Counted from the first letter of the stretch, positions 46,339-56,046 are shown. The stretch is 64,000 bases of DNA from Eubacterium sp. MSJ-33 (GCF_022174665.1 NZ_CP076562.1:1556001-1620000), one strand, 5' to 3'. Numbers and translations are program-made. The notes: generated by a model not told the origin, from the letters alone.

Positions 46339-48492
46339 CTAGCCCTCGTCCTTTACCTCTTTTTGTTTCATTTCCGGATTTGTCTCATCCTTACCATCAT
46401 TCTGCCCTATATCCGGTTTCGTGTCGTTTTCACCGTTATCCTGCCCGGCATCCGGTTTTATGTCGTTTTCACCGTTATTCTGCACGGCATCCGGTTTTGT
46501 ATCGCTCTTACCGTTATCCTGCACGGCATCCGGTTTTGTATCGTCCTTACCGTTATCCTGCACGGCATCCGGTTTTGTATCGTCCTTGACACCCTTCTGC
46601 TCGACGATGGATTTCGCCTCATCCTTCATATCTTTGATGTCCGGAATCTCCCCCTCTACGTTATCCACCAGCCAGTTCATCAGCATGATTTCTTCCGGCG
46701 TCATAATCTCCTCATCTTCATTCTTAATCGTGTTGTCCTGTGCACGAAGCACGCCATAAAACGGATGGAAGCTGTTCTCGCGGATTAGTTTGCCGATGAT
46801 TCCGACTAACTGTTTCGTACCCTCCGGTACCTTGTTCGAACAGATGATATCAACAACTTCTGCGGAAAGTCCCCACCAATAGTTGACCGCCTTACCTTCG
46901 TTCGAATCATCCTGTTTGATCGCGCCATTTACCACGCTCTCAATCAGTTTCGCATAAAATTCGCCCCACTGATATAGCGGGAATGCCAGGTTCACCGTTT
47001 CCTCCCCTTCGAGCTTATACAATCCATACCGGCGGTTGTTGGAATTCGGCTTGATCATAACCTGATCGGAGATATATTCGATTCCATTTTCCTCAAACTC
47101 GCGTAATACATTTTCACGCGTATTGCCTTTCACAGTCGTCCATTCGAGATAGACCTTTGCATATGGGTTCACCATGCGTGCACCGAGTGCAAACGCATTG
47201 ATATTCGCAGTCATACCGACAATCGGATAATCCGCCACATAACCAATCTTTCCACTTTTTGACATCGCACCTGCGATCATGCCTGCAAGGAATTTCACCT
47301 CGTAAAGTCTGGCATAATATGTGCTGATAACCTTATGCGATGTATTCAGTGAGCAGTTCATAATCGTGACTTCCGGGTGATTGACTGCAACCTTCACGCT
47401 CGCACTGATGAGCTGTGGTGTCGTTGTGAAGATGATTGACACACCCATCGCGATCAGATCCTCCATCGCCGATATCGCTTCTTCCTCGGATGCAATATTG
47501 TGCACCTTCAGTGTCTTGATCGTATCCGGATAATGTTCATCTAAGTATAATCGTCCAAGCTCGTGTCCATACAGCCACTCGGATTCCTGTGGGTCCTTGT
47601 TGAACACGAACGCTACCATCACCTTCTTCGGTGTCGAGCTTCGGAAATAGTCCATCAGCTTCTTGCGTCCAAGCTTCGTCGGCTCCATATGAAGCTCCAC
47701 TTCCCTGCCTTTGGACTCGATCAGGAACTCATCCCACAGAAGCTTGATCTTCTCCTTCATCTCCGCTTCGGTCATCTTCTTCACGGCTTCATATCCATAG
47801 ATATCAATAAAGATCAACAATGTATCACTGTTTGTAAGCGGCAGCTTATCTCCGCCAAGTGCCTTAAATGACACACAGAAGCGATGATTTGCAGATCCGA
47901 AATCTATCTTCTGCTCATCTGTCCACTCCGCATCCGGATCCGGGCTGGTCAGCTCCAACAGACGGCGGAAACACCCCTCCTGTGAAAACCAGATATAGTT
48001 AATCTCCGTCAGCTTGTAAAAATCCATGAATTCATAATAGATCTTCACCTGCAGATCATCCGTCTTCTTCGGAATCTTTCTGGTTACCTGTGCCGGGATT
48101 GTGACCGCATCAAAATATTTCATCACGGATACACGCTTATTTCCCTCTACGACATAGAATTTATTCATATATTCGTAAACCTTGATTGGATCACGAATTC
48201 CCTCTTCAATCTGGCTGTCACACAGTGCCGACCATTTGGCACCAAACTCTGTCTTATAATCAAGCAGCGGCATGAAGTTGTTCGCAAATGCGTATGTTCT
48301 TCCGACATTGCTTGTTCCAACGATACGGTCAAGTGGAATCTGAACGATACCAAGTGACATCTCGCCCACGATATCAACATCCTCCAAAATCTCATCCAAT
48401 ACCGGAAGATATTCATTTTCTCCCTTGGATACTGCATTTCGAAATGCTTTCAGTCCTAATTTCTGTGCTTTTTCGTATTCTACATATGACAT
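46339..48492 (-). CDS. ParB-like domain fused to a BMP/PnrA-type binding domain, repeat tail
   Basis: The product has 717 residues from the ATG at 48492 (GAGGTGAATCGATT upstream). There is no signal peptide or lipobox. Residues about 50-145 look like a ParB/sulfiredoxin-type domain (IPLDRIVG, then FYVVEGNKRVSVMKYF and TIPAQVTRKIPK). From about 285 to 590 there is a BMP-family ligand-binding fold (KKVMVAFVFNKDPQESEW, GKIGYVADYPIVGMTANINA), normally a lipoprotein that binds nucleosides. The last 75 residues are five or six repeats of the type KPDAVQDNGK. A cytoplasmic nucleoside sensor is possible. It is followed by a phosphoesterase. Confidence 0.8.
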   Translation of the reverse strand: MSYVEYEKAQKLGLKAFRNAVSKGENEYLPVLDEILEDVDIVGEMSLGIVQIPLDRIVGTSNVGRTYAFANNFMPLLDYKTEFGAKWSALCDSQIEEGIRDPIKVYEYMNKFYVVEGNKRVSVMKYFDAVTIPAQVTRKIPKKTDDLQVKIYYEFMDFYKLTEINYIWFSQEGCFRRLLELTSPDPDAEWTDEQKIDFGSANHRFCVSFKALGGDKLPLTNSDTLLIFIDIYGYEAVKKMTEAEMKEKIKLLWDEFLIESKGREVELHMEPTKLGRKKLMDYFRSSTPKKVMVAFVFNKDPQESEWLYGHELGRLYLDEHYPDTIKTLKVHNIASEEEAISAMEDLIAMGVSIIFTTTPQLISASVKVAVNHPEVTIMNCSLNTSHKVISTYYARLYEVKFLAGMIAGAMSKSGKIGYVADYPIVGMTANINAFALGARMVNPYAKVYLEWTTVKGNTRENVLREFEENGIEYISDQVMIKPNSNNRRYGLYKLEGEETVNLAFPLYQWGEFYAKLIESVVNGAIKQDDSNEGKAVNYWWGLSAEVVDIICSNKVPEGTKQLVGIIGKLIRENSFHPFYGVLRAQDNTIKNEDEEIMTPEEIMLMNWLVDNVEGEIPDIKDMKDEAKSIVEQKGVKDDTKPDAVQDNGKDDTKPDAVQDNGKSDTKPDAVQNNGENDIKPDAGQDNGENDTKPDIGQNDGKDETNPEMKQKEVKDEG
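46380..46590. repeat. Degenerate tandem repeats coding the protein tail
   Basis: Units of about 36-39 bp (core ATCCGGTTTTGTATCGTC on the plus strand) repeat five to six times inside the 3' end of the ParB-like/BMP gene. They keep both strands open, which explains spurious plus-strand frames. Confidence 0.8.
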
Positions 48493-48569
48493 AATCGATT
48501 CACCTCGTCTCTCATATTGCAACGTAATTGTTTTCGTCTCTTAAGTCTTTGTTTGCATACTCGGTTATT

Positions 48570-48598
48570 ATTATATGCGGTTTCTGCATATTATACAA
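48570..48598 (-). promoter_or_regulatory. Promoter of the ParB-like/BMP operon
   Basis: -35 TTGTAT (48593-48598), 17 bp, -10 TATAAT (48570-48575). The leader is about 70 nt. Confidence 0.65.
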
Positions 48599-48855
48599 GA
48601 GATTTTCCCCTGACAGCGGGGGATTGTGGTTGATGTGACGCTTGCTGTGGGGGTGATGGTTCTGTTTCGGGACCGCTTCCGCTTAGTTGCTCCGAGCAGC
48701 GGTACTAAATTCGCGCACGCGCTCATTAAGTACCGGCTGTCGCAAATGTCCCTGCACAGAATCCATCATCCCCACAGAAAGCTGTACATAATGCACGAAA
48801 AGTCCCGCTGTCCCCGCCACACCCGAAGCCAATTGGGGCTTTGTGGCTGTTTTTC

Positions 48856-49062
48856 CAACTTTTCCCCCAATCTGCTTGCTTCCCTTTAGCTTCCGGTTGG
48901 GGGATTTTCCCGGTTTTACAGCTTTTCCCCCAACCCGCTTGCTTCCCTTTAGCTTCCGATTGGGGGATTTTCCCGGTTTTACAACTTTTCCCCCAACCTA
49001 CTTGCTTCCCTTTAGCTTCCGATTGGGGGATTTTCCCGGTTTTACAGCTTTTCCCCCAATTT
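48856..49062. repeat. Three to four tandem 63-bp repeats with internal hairpins, locus B
   Basis: Each unit reads CTTTTCCCCCAA, then CTTGCTTCCCTTTAGCTTCCG, ATTGGGGGA and TTTTCCCGGTTTTACA. CCCCCAAT and ATTGGGGG pair within a unit. Both strands are open across the array because 63 is a multiple of 3. The flanking 48599-48855 and 49108-49251 contain nothing I can assign; a hairpin GCCC/GGGC with T5 at 49081-49107 is terminator-like on the plus strand. Confidence 0.85.
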
Positions 49063-49251
49063 ACTTCTATCAAAAGGAAACGCCCAGTTATAAACCGGGC
49101 ATTTTTCTAATGTGAACTGATTATTTTCTTTGAAAAATCTATACTTAATATCCAATAAATTCATCACTTTTAATTCTGGCTGTACACCAAGATCATAAAA
49201 TATTTAATTTCTCTAATTTCCTCAGAAATGTAACAATTTCTAAGCTATAAA

Positions 49252-49848
49252 TCAGTTCGTAAAACATTCATTTATCTTATTTATATCTATACAATTACCA
49301 CTCTTTATCATTTCAAGCAATTTCTTCTTGGTATTATCAAAATAATTTGCTCTTATCCAGCCACCTCCAATATTGGTACGTATACAGTTTCCCACCGAAA
49401 CCGAAACTTTACTTTTCAAATCATTTGAATCTTCATAATAGTCAACAAGCAATCCGTCATCTTCAACTTTGTTTCTAAATCTATGCAATTTACGTTTTTT
49501 TGAATCTGAAGTTTCAGACTTTGAAACAATTAACATATCTGGATTTTTTAACATAAACACCAATATCGGTTTCATTTTTTTAACAGCATAATTATATTCT
49601 TTTTCTGTAAATCCTATTCCTTCTTCCTTATCTTCTGTTCCATACTTACCTGCAATAATCAATATAAAATAATCACTATCATCTATCATTCTTCTTATAT
49701 ATTCCCATTGTGAAACAGGTGCTGCAGGGAATTGTTCCATTGAAACTGGAATGCATCCCATTTTTAACAATATTTCTGATACAGCACTTCGTTCCTCTTT
49801 TAAATCTAAATATGTAGAACTAATAAATACCTGATATTTTCTATCCAT
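49252..49848 (-). CDS. DUF4062 domain protein (TIR-like fold)
   Basis: The product has 198 residues from the ATG at 49848 (GAGGAG 6 bp upstream). The N-terminal half is DUF4062: KYQVFISSTYLDLKEERSAV, then MEQFPAAP, and SDYFILIIAGKYG with the conserved GFTEKEYNYA. DUF4062 is related to TIR/nucleoside-processing folds and often occurs in conflict-system proteins with NTPase or repeat domains; here it stands with only a short C-terminal helical part. It is the last gene of the SPFH/TIR operon, 13 bp behind the TIR gene. Confidence 0.82.
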   Translation of the reverse strand: MDRKYQVFISSTYLDLKEERSAVSEILLKMGCIPVSMEQFPAAPVSQWEYIRRMIDDSDYFILIIAGKYGTEDKEEGIGFTEKEYNYAVKKMKPILVFMLKNPDMLIVSKSETSDSKKRKLHRFRNKVEDDGLLVDYYEDSNDLKSKVSVSVGNCIRTNIGGGWIRANYFDNTKKKLLEMIKSGNCIDINKINECFTN

Positions 49849-49861
49849 TTGCATCTCCTCT

Positions 49862-51364
49862 TTATTGTACTGTAATAGTTTTTGCTTTAACACATTCTCC
49901 TGTGTTTACAACATATACAGAAATAGAATATGAACCCTTTGGCAAATCAATCATCTCCCTTGTATCGTTATTTATCCAATTAAAGTAAGCACCTACCTCG
50001 TTTCTATAAGACCCATTTTCCGGAGCATTCGCTTCTTCTGTTATTACTGTTCCAGTAGAGCCATCTGGATACACACACTCCGCTTTAAATTGAATCGATT
50101 CATCGACAGGTCCATCAATAATCGTACAATGTATATATATTGGATGAATTCCTCCTTGCATTGAAGACATATCTTCTGTACTTTTTTCCGAATCATTTAT
50201 AGCTATCTCATATTCCCACTCCTTCGGCGCCTCCGTCGTCGCTTCTGTTGTCGCCTCTGTTGTTGCTTCCGTCAGATAATTATTTACAACTGTCTCGCTC
50301 TTATTATTTTTTATCATCTCAATAAGTGCCCTTACTCCAAAAACAAGAGCGACCGCAACTGCAACTCCTGCAACGCTTATAATTATAGTATTCCGTATTG
50401 TTCGTTTTTTATTTTCCTGTTTGATTACATCGCGTATATCTTCTGCCGATGTCGGAACTGATGATCCCTTCGGAATAATCTTACCTACGCCGCGCACAAT
50501 ATCCTGATATGATCCCACTTTTCCAAGATTCTGTGCTTGAAGTCCATTGAATTCCTTGGGCAGATCATATGCATCCATGTCCTTATAACATGGAATTAAC
50601 ACTTTCTCTTTATCTCTTTTGATAATATCAAGGAAACGGCTCCACTCATTTCGTACCCATACCGCGTTATAATATTCTTCCTTCGTTCCTACGACCAGCA
50701 TAACCTTCGCAGAATTCAACGCAGCAAAGATATATGGTTCAAATTCCTTCCCCAGTTTATCCTCCAATGATATTTTTGCATAGAATACACGATATTTCTT
50801 TTTCGTTAGTTCTTCATACAAGACTTCTGCCAACACACTATCCTCTGTGCGTTCGCCGTTTTCGTCCGATTCTTTGTAACATATAAACACATCATATGGT
50901 TTTTCTTTATTAGATATATTAATGATTTTTTCGCGTATTGCATCAATTACCTTTACTTCCTCATAGTAAATATCTTTTGCTTCTTTGTCACACTTGGTTA
51001 CCACTTTCAAAAAATCATCATCGTCATAAATACTTTTATGTGAGATTCTATGACAAGTCGGTATTTTCTTCCCAGTTTTAGGATCATCCACGTATTCAAT
51101 ACCATATCGAGATAAAATTAATCCCCAATATGCTTCTGCCTCGTCTGGATATTCCGATATAATATTCTCATATACCGCCTGCGCCTGATCAAATTCGCAA
51201 TCAAAACGCAATTTATTTGCTCTTTCAAATAACACCAGTTTTTTGTCATTTTCAATTCCCGGTACAGTCTGCTGTGTTCCACAAAACTCACATACACATA
51301 TGCGCGCTCCATCTTGTATTTCAAGATTACCACCACACATTTTACATTTCATCATAACCGACAT
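49862..51364 (-). CDS. Membrane TIR-domain protein with zinc ribbon and extracellular domain
   Basis: The product has 500 residues; AAGGAG lies 8 bp before the ATG. Residues 7-28 are a zinc ribbon (CKMC and CEFC). Residues 40-150 are a helical, possibly TPR-like region. The TIR domain covers about 157-285 (YDVFICYKESDENGERTED, RVFYAKISLEDKLGKEFEP), with WVRNE at 236-240; E240 aligns with the NADase glutamate of SARM1 (WVHKE). A helix at 325-348 leads to TTEA repeats (364-379) and a beta-rich external domain of about 120 residues. So the TIR faces the cytoplasm and a sensor or binding domain faces out. It probably cleaves NAD or makes a cyclic-ADPR-like signal; this is inference. Confidence 0.87.
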   Translation of the reverse strand: MSVMMKCKMCGGNLEIQDGARICVCEFCGTQQTVPGIENDKKLVLFERANKLRFDCEFDQAQAVYENIISEYPDEAEAYWGLILSRYGIEYVDDPKTGKKIPTCHRISHKSIYDDDDFLKVVTKCDKEAKDIYYEEVKVIDAIREKIINISNKEKPYDVFICYKESDENGERTEDSVLAEVLYEELTKKKYRVFYAKISLEDKLGKEFEPYIFAALNSAKVMLVVGTKEEYYNAVWVRNEWSRFLDIIKRDKEKVLIPCYKDMDAYDLPKEFNGLQAQNLGKVGSYQDIVRGVGKIIPKGSSVPTSAEDIRDVIKQENKKRTIRNTIIISVAGVAVAVALVFGVRALIEMIKNNKSETVVNNYLTEATTEATTEATTEAPKEWEYEIAINDSEKSTEDMSSMQGGIHPIYIHCTIIDGPVDESIQFKAECVYPDGSTGTVITEEANAPENGSYRNEVGAYFNWINNDTREMIDLPKGSYSISVYVVNTGECVKAKTITVQ

Positions 51365-51387
51365 TGTTCATTCTCCTTCTCATTCGT

Positions 51388-52089
51388 TTATTTTAATAAC
51401 ATACATTTTTTATTTCTTTCTTCGACTCTCTGTATTATCTCCGTTGTTAATTCACTGATCTGACTTTCATCATCTGCCACAACCGCCTCATTTAATTTTT
51501 CTATTAATATTCGGATTTGATTTTCCACATCTGTTAGTAATTCATTCGATTTTGGATCTGAATATCTTATTTTCTCATATACCGTATTAAGTTTCTTCTT
51601 TGTATCCTGTGATTTTGTTTTGTTTAAGATTCCTTCTATTTCTGCTACCATCAATTTCCATTCAAATGTACTTTTAGCGACATTTTCATCAAATTTTTGT
51701 ATCAAATCTGATGCAACGCTTGCCTTTTGAATAGCAATAACCTGAAATGCCAAAATAATCAGACAGACAACATAACCCATCCAATAAGGAACGTTAGGAA
51801 TTACCATTGCGGCTATTCCAAACACAAACATCAATACCATTGTCACATAGCCCAATTTCAGCATTGGTAACTTATGAAACAATTTAGGAGCGTTATCTAC
51901 ACTTAAAGAATTCCATGTACAAACAAGTTGAACTAACATTCCAACCATCACAAATAAATACCCTGCCCAAAATGCTCCGGTAAATTTAACATATCCTTTA
52001 ACCTCTGACGGCGTTACAAATGAAATAAGATTAAAAACAGCTACCAATATTCCCCAACAAAAAATATATTTTTTTCGATTATCATTCAT
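51388..52089 (-). CDS. Membrane protein of the SPFH/TIR operon, unknown family
   Basis: The product has 233 residues from the ATG at 52089 (GGAGGAAGAAAA upstream). Four hydrophobic helices lie in the first 115 residues (YIFCWGILVAVFNLISF, FWAGYLFVMVGMLVQLV, YVTMVLMFVFGIAAMVI, MGYVVCLIILAFQVIAI). The remaining 110 residues are predicted helical and charged, and probably form a cytoplasmic coiled coil. I do not recognise the family. It lies 17 bp after the SPFH gene. Confidence 0.75.
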   Translation of the reverse strand: MNDNRKKYIFCWGILVAVFNLISFVTPSEVKGYVKFTGAFWAGYLFVMVGMLVQLVCTWNSLSVDNAPKLFHKLPMLKLGYVTMVLMFVFGIAAMVIPNVPYWMGYVVCLIILAFQVIAIQKASVASDLIQKFDENVAKSTFEWKLMVAEIEGILNKTKSQDTKKKLNTVYEKIRYSDPKSNELLTDVENQIRILIEKLNEAVVADDESQISELTTEIIQRVEERNKKCMLLK

Positions 52090-52106
52090 TTTTCTTCCTC
52101 CGTATT

Positions 52107-53351
52107 TTATAGCTTTTCTCCACATTCCAAGCAGAATTTAGCTCCCACAGGCACATTACTTCCACATTTTGCACATTTAATTTCCAATGGTGCCCCGCAT
52201 TCCATGCAAAACTTTCCTTGCGCTGTTTTCTTATTACAAGTTGGACATATTATTTCATTTACATTTTGTATCTCGACCTTTTGTCCACATTCTAAACAGA
52301 ATTTAGCATTTGCTGGTATTGCAGCTCCACATTGTTTACACACCGTTACATCTTGGTTATCTTTTATTGATGTATGAATCGCTGAATTCATCGCACTTGT
52401 TACCATTCCTCCAACGGTTCCTCCAACTCCTACCATCGTTCCTAAGCCTATACCAAGATTTGAAAATTGACCAATTGCTTCATTTTCAGCAGCAACATTT
52501 GCCACATCAAATCCACGTTCCTGCTGATATGTGTATCCTTCTTGTGTCCGCTTAGTAGCAATCGCTTCGGATTCAAGAATTGTCTTTTTCGCCTCTGTTT
52601 CAGCCGTTATCATTTCCAACTGCTGTTTCAGTTTTGCTTCTGTAATATCCGCATACTGTCTAAAATATAAATCCTTAAACCGTCTATATTCTTTATTATC
52701 TTCCGGTTTTGCAACCGTTGTTACAAAAAAACGTTCTAACGCTACTCCATAATCATCAAAATCCGGATACAACGCCTCCTTTAACGCATTGGAAAATGTT
52801 TCAAGATGTTCATCTATTTCAAAAATGCTGACTGAATTTTCGCGCATAAAATGTGCGATATATGTCTTTATCTTTGTCATGAGAAATGATCTGAAATACA
52901 TCGCTATTTTTTGTTGTGTAAGAACACTTTCTGTCCCAACTATCTTTATTAAAAGTTTTCTTCCATCTGACACTCGTAAATTCATTGTTCCACTTGCACC
53001 TATTGAAATAGGAAAATGATACGTCGGCTCCATATATTCAACTCTGGTGTCTGTTCCCCACTTAATAGCCATCTGCTCTGTCTTATTTATAAAATAGACC
53101 TCACAATGAAATGGCGTATCGTCTTTGGTCATCCGGTTAAATACTTTTCCTATTTTAGGGATATTTTGTGTTTCTAATGTATACCTACCCGGTCCAAACT
53201 GATCCAACGCCTGACCATTCATAAAAAAGATTGCTTCTTGGGATTCATGAACTATCAATTGTGTTAAAGAATTAAAATCTTCGCAAGGATGTTTCCAGAT
53301 AAAAACATCATTATCTCCCTCATATTTTATTACATCATATATTTTTGCCAC
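52107..53351 (-). CDS. SPFH-domain protein with C-terminal zinc ribbons
   Basis: The product has 414 residues from a GTG at 53351, 7 bp after GGGAGG. Residues 1-290 are the SPFH/virion-core type (YdjI-like): [15 protein letters not shown], then [19 protein letters not shown] and [19 protein letters not shown], followed by a coiled coil ([20 protein letters not shown]). A glycine-rich segment leads to three paired zinc ribbons (CKQC/CLEC, CPTC/CMEC, CAKC/CLEC) at about 335-414. SPFH proteins scaffold membrane microdomains. It is first in the operon with the TIR and DUF4062 genes. Confidence 0.87.
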   Translation of the reverse strand: MAKIYDVIKYEGDNDVFIWKHPCEDFNSLTQLIVHESQEAIFFMNGQALDQFGPGRYTLETQNIPKIGKVFNRMTKDDTPFHCEVYFINKTEQMAIKWGTDTRVEYMEPTYHFPISIGASGTMNLRVSDGRKLLIKIVGTESVLTQQKIAMYFRSFLMTKIKTYIAHFMRENSVSIFEIDEHLETFSNALKEALYPDFDDYGVALERFFVTTVAKPEDNKEYRRFKDLYFRQYADITEAKLKQQLEMITAETEAKKTILESEAIATKRTQEGYTYQQERGFDVANVAAENEAIGQFSNLGIGLGTMVGVGGTVGGMVTSAMNSAIHTSIKDNQDVTVCKQCGAAIPANAKFCLECGQKVEIQNVNEIICPTCNKKTAQGKFCMECGAPLEIKCAKCGSNVPVGAKFCLECGEKL

Positions 53352-53381
53352 TATGCTTCCTCCCTTGTAACGCCTTCATAC

Positions 53382-53409
53382 TGTTTCACAAAGTAGACTT
53401 TTTGAAACA
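53382..53409. other. 28-bp palindrome, candidate serine-recombinase crossover site 1
   Basis: The left arm TGTTTCACAAAGT, centre AG, and right arm ACTTTTTGAAACA are inverted copies with one mismatch per arm. Size (28 bp) and a central dinucleotide match small serine recombinase sites. It lies 30 bp upstream of the SPFH start codon, and could instead be an operator. Confidence 0.6.
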
Positions 53410-53420
53410 ACTCATATATA

Positions 53421-53462
53421 ATAAAAAAAGCTCTATAAATCTTTGATTTACGAGCTTATTTC
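53421..53462 (-). terminator. Terminator after the recombinase gene
   Basis: The minus-strand stem AAGCTCGTAAATC, loop AAA, GATTTATAGAGCTT is followed by T6. It lies between the two 28-bp palindromes. Confidence 0.75.
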
Positions 53463-53475
53463 ATAACCAATTATG

Positions 53476-53503
53476 TGTTTCACATTGTCTACCTTTTGCA
53501 ACA
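53476..53503. other. 28-bp palindrome, candidate serine-recombinase crossover site 2
   Basis: The left arm TGTTTCACATTGT, centre CT, and right arm ACCTTTTGCAACA match 22 of 28 positions of site 1 in either orientation. It covers the last codons and the stop codon of the recombinase gene (centre at 53489-53490). Confidence 0.55.
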
Positions 53504-54112
53504 TTTTTCCATATCATTCTGCATTTCCTTACATCTTCTATAAAATGTTGATGAACTGATTCCTAACTCACTGGCTGCCTGCCTGATTGTGATTTCTCCT
53601 TGCTGCCATAGCCTGATAAATTCCTCAAGCCTTTCTTCCGGCAATTCAATTTTTGAAATGCCAAACTTCACACCTCTGGCTTTTGCCGCCACAATACCTT
53701 CTGCTTGTCTCTGCTTAATAAATGAACGTTCCGTTTCCGCAACATAAGCAAGTATCTGCAAAACCAAATCTGAGATAAAGACGCCTGTAAGCCCATCTCT
53801 TTCATAATTTGTGTTGAGTAGCGGCATATCAATTACTTCAATATCTACACGTTTTTCTTTTGTAAGCATCCTCCATTGTTCCAATATCTCATCATAATTT
53901 CTTCCCAATCGGTCAATACTCATAATCACAACGATGTCACCAGTCCTAAGCTTTGAAACCATCTTTTTATAATTTGGTCTCTTAAAATCTTTTCCCGACA
54001 TTTTATCAATATAAATGTACTTGGACTCCAGACCTAATTCTGAAAATGCATCGAGTTGTCGATTTAGATTTTGATCCTTTGAGGATACACGCACATAGCC
54101 ATATCTTTTCAT
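53489..54112 (-). CDS. Small serine recombinase (resolvase/invertase family)
   Basis: The product has 207 residues. The catalytic domain opens YGYVRVSSKDQNLNRQL, with S10 as the predicted nucleophile, and continues IDRLGRNYDEILEQW; E helix LAYVAETERSFIKQRQAEGI carries the conserved ERS-IKQRQ. A Hin-like helix-turn-helix ends the protein (TIRQAASELGISSSTFYRR). Such enzymes invert or resolve DNA between two 26-28 bp sites. Two candidate sites lie at its 3' end, next to the SPFH/TIR operon. Confidence 0.92.
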   Translation of the reverse strand: MKRYGYVRVSSKDQNLNRQLDAFSELGLESKYIYIDKMSGKDFKRPNYKKMVSKLRTGDIVVIMSIDRLGRNYDEILEQWRMLTKEKRVDIEVIDMPLLNTNYERDGLTGVFISDLVLQILAYVAETERSFIKQRQAEGIVAAKARGVKFGISKIELPEERLEEFIRLWQQGEITIRQAASELGISSSTFYRRCKEMQNDMEKCCKR

Positions 54113-54197
54113 GCAAAACCTCCTTTATATCTTCAACTCCAAATATAAAGCAGGCAATGTAAACACAGAAATAAATTATAAATACTTTTTCTTTATT

Positions 54198-54226
54198 ACG
54201 CAAGTGCGTATACGCGTATGCGTGTA
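54198..54226. promoter_or_regulatory. GC-alternating palindromic motif, possible operator
   Basis: In an AT-rich spacer between two divergent genes stands GCAAGTGCGTATACGCGTAT followed by GCGTGT. It contains the perfect palindrome GCGTATACGC, with outer ACGCA/TGCGT arms. It overlaps the -35 region expected for the XRE gene (-10 TATACT at 54239-54244), so autoregulation is plausible. Confidence 0.4.
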
Positions 54227-54273
54227 AATTTATAAACTTATACTATCTTTTATGAAATATAGGAGTATATAAA

Positions 54274-54516
54274 ATGACTGTTAAAGATGCTGTTGTATTA
54301 AGATTCAAAGACATTTGCAAGGAACGCAATATAAAATATAACGAACTGGCTACCATATCCGGCGTAACGCCATCCACGGTATATAGTATGATGGATGAAA
54401 AACGCAGAGATATTTCCATTACAACCATCAAAAAGTTTTGTGATGGTCTTGATATGACATTGCCTGACTTCTTTAATGCTGATATTTTTAATGATTTAGA
54501 ACAAGAAATAGACTAA
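54274..54516 (+). CDS. XRE-family (Cro/C1-type) helix-turn-helix regulator
   Basis: The product has 80 residues, on the plus strand and divergent from the recombinase gene. TAGGAG lies 8 bp before the ATG. The helix-turn-helix is IKYNELATISGVTPSTVYSM, and the C-terminal ITTIKKFCDGLDMTLPDFF is the usual fifth helix of the family. It probably controls itself and the recombinase. Confidence 0.85.
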   Translation: MTVKDAVVLRFKDICKERNIKYNELATISGVTPSTVYSMMDEKRRDISITTIKKFCDGLDMTLPDFFNADIFNDLEQEID

Positions 54517-54576
54517 ATTGTATTGCAAAACCTATTAAGTTTCTGCCCCTTTTTTCAACTTTTCCCAAAAAAAACA

Positions 54577-54604
54577 TAAAAAGGGCTGCCAAACGGCAGC
54601 CCTG
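54577..54604 (-). terminator. Terminator after gdhA
   Basis: A perfect 8-bp GC-rich stem GGGCTGCC/GGCAGCCC with a 4-nt loop is followed on the minus strand by TTTTTATG. Confidence 0.9.
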
Positions 54605-54630
54605 AAAATTCATATAAAGTTTTCTAAGAA

Positions 54631-56031
<1,401 letters not shown>

Positions 56032-56046
56032 TCAACCGATAGGCAC

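Noticed and set aside
46363..46788. Plus-strand frames opposite the ParB-like/BMP tail
   Set aside because: They mirror the repeat codons on the coding strand and have no ribosome sites.
48856..49062. CRISPR array
   Set aside because: Unit and spacer do not alternate; the whole 63 bp is repeated and there are no cas genes.
48726..49073. 115-residue minus-strand frame with 21-residue repeats (GWGKSCKTGKIPQ type)
   Set aside because: The frame is open only because the DNA repeat is 63 bp long, the plus strand is equally open, there is no good ribosome site, and the related copy at 33.5 kb is not open.
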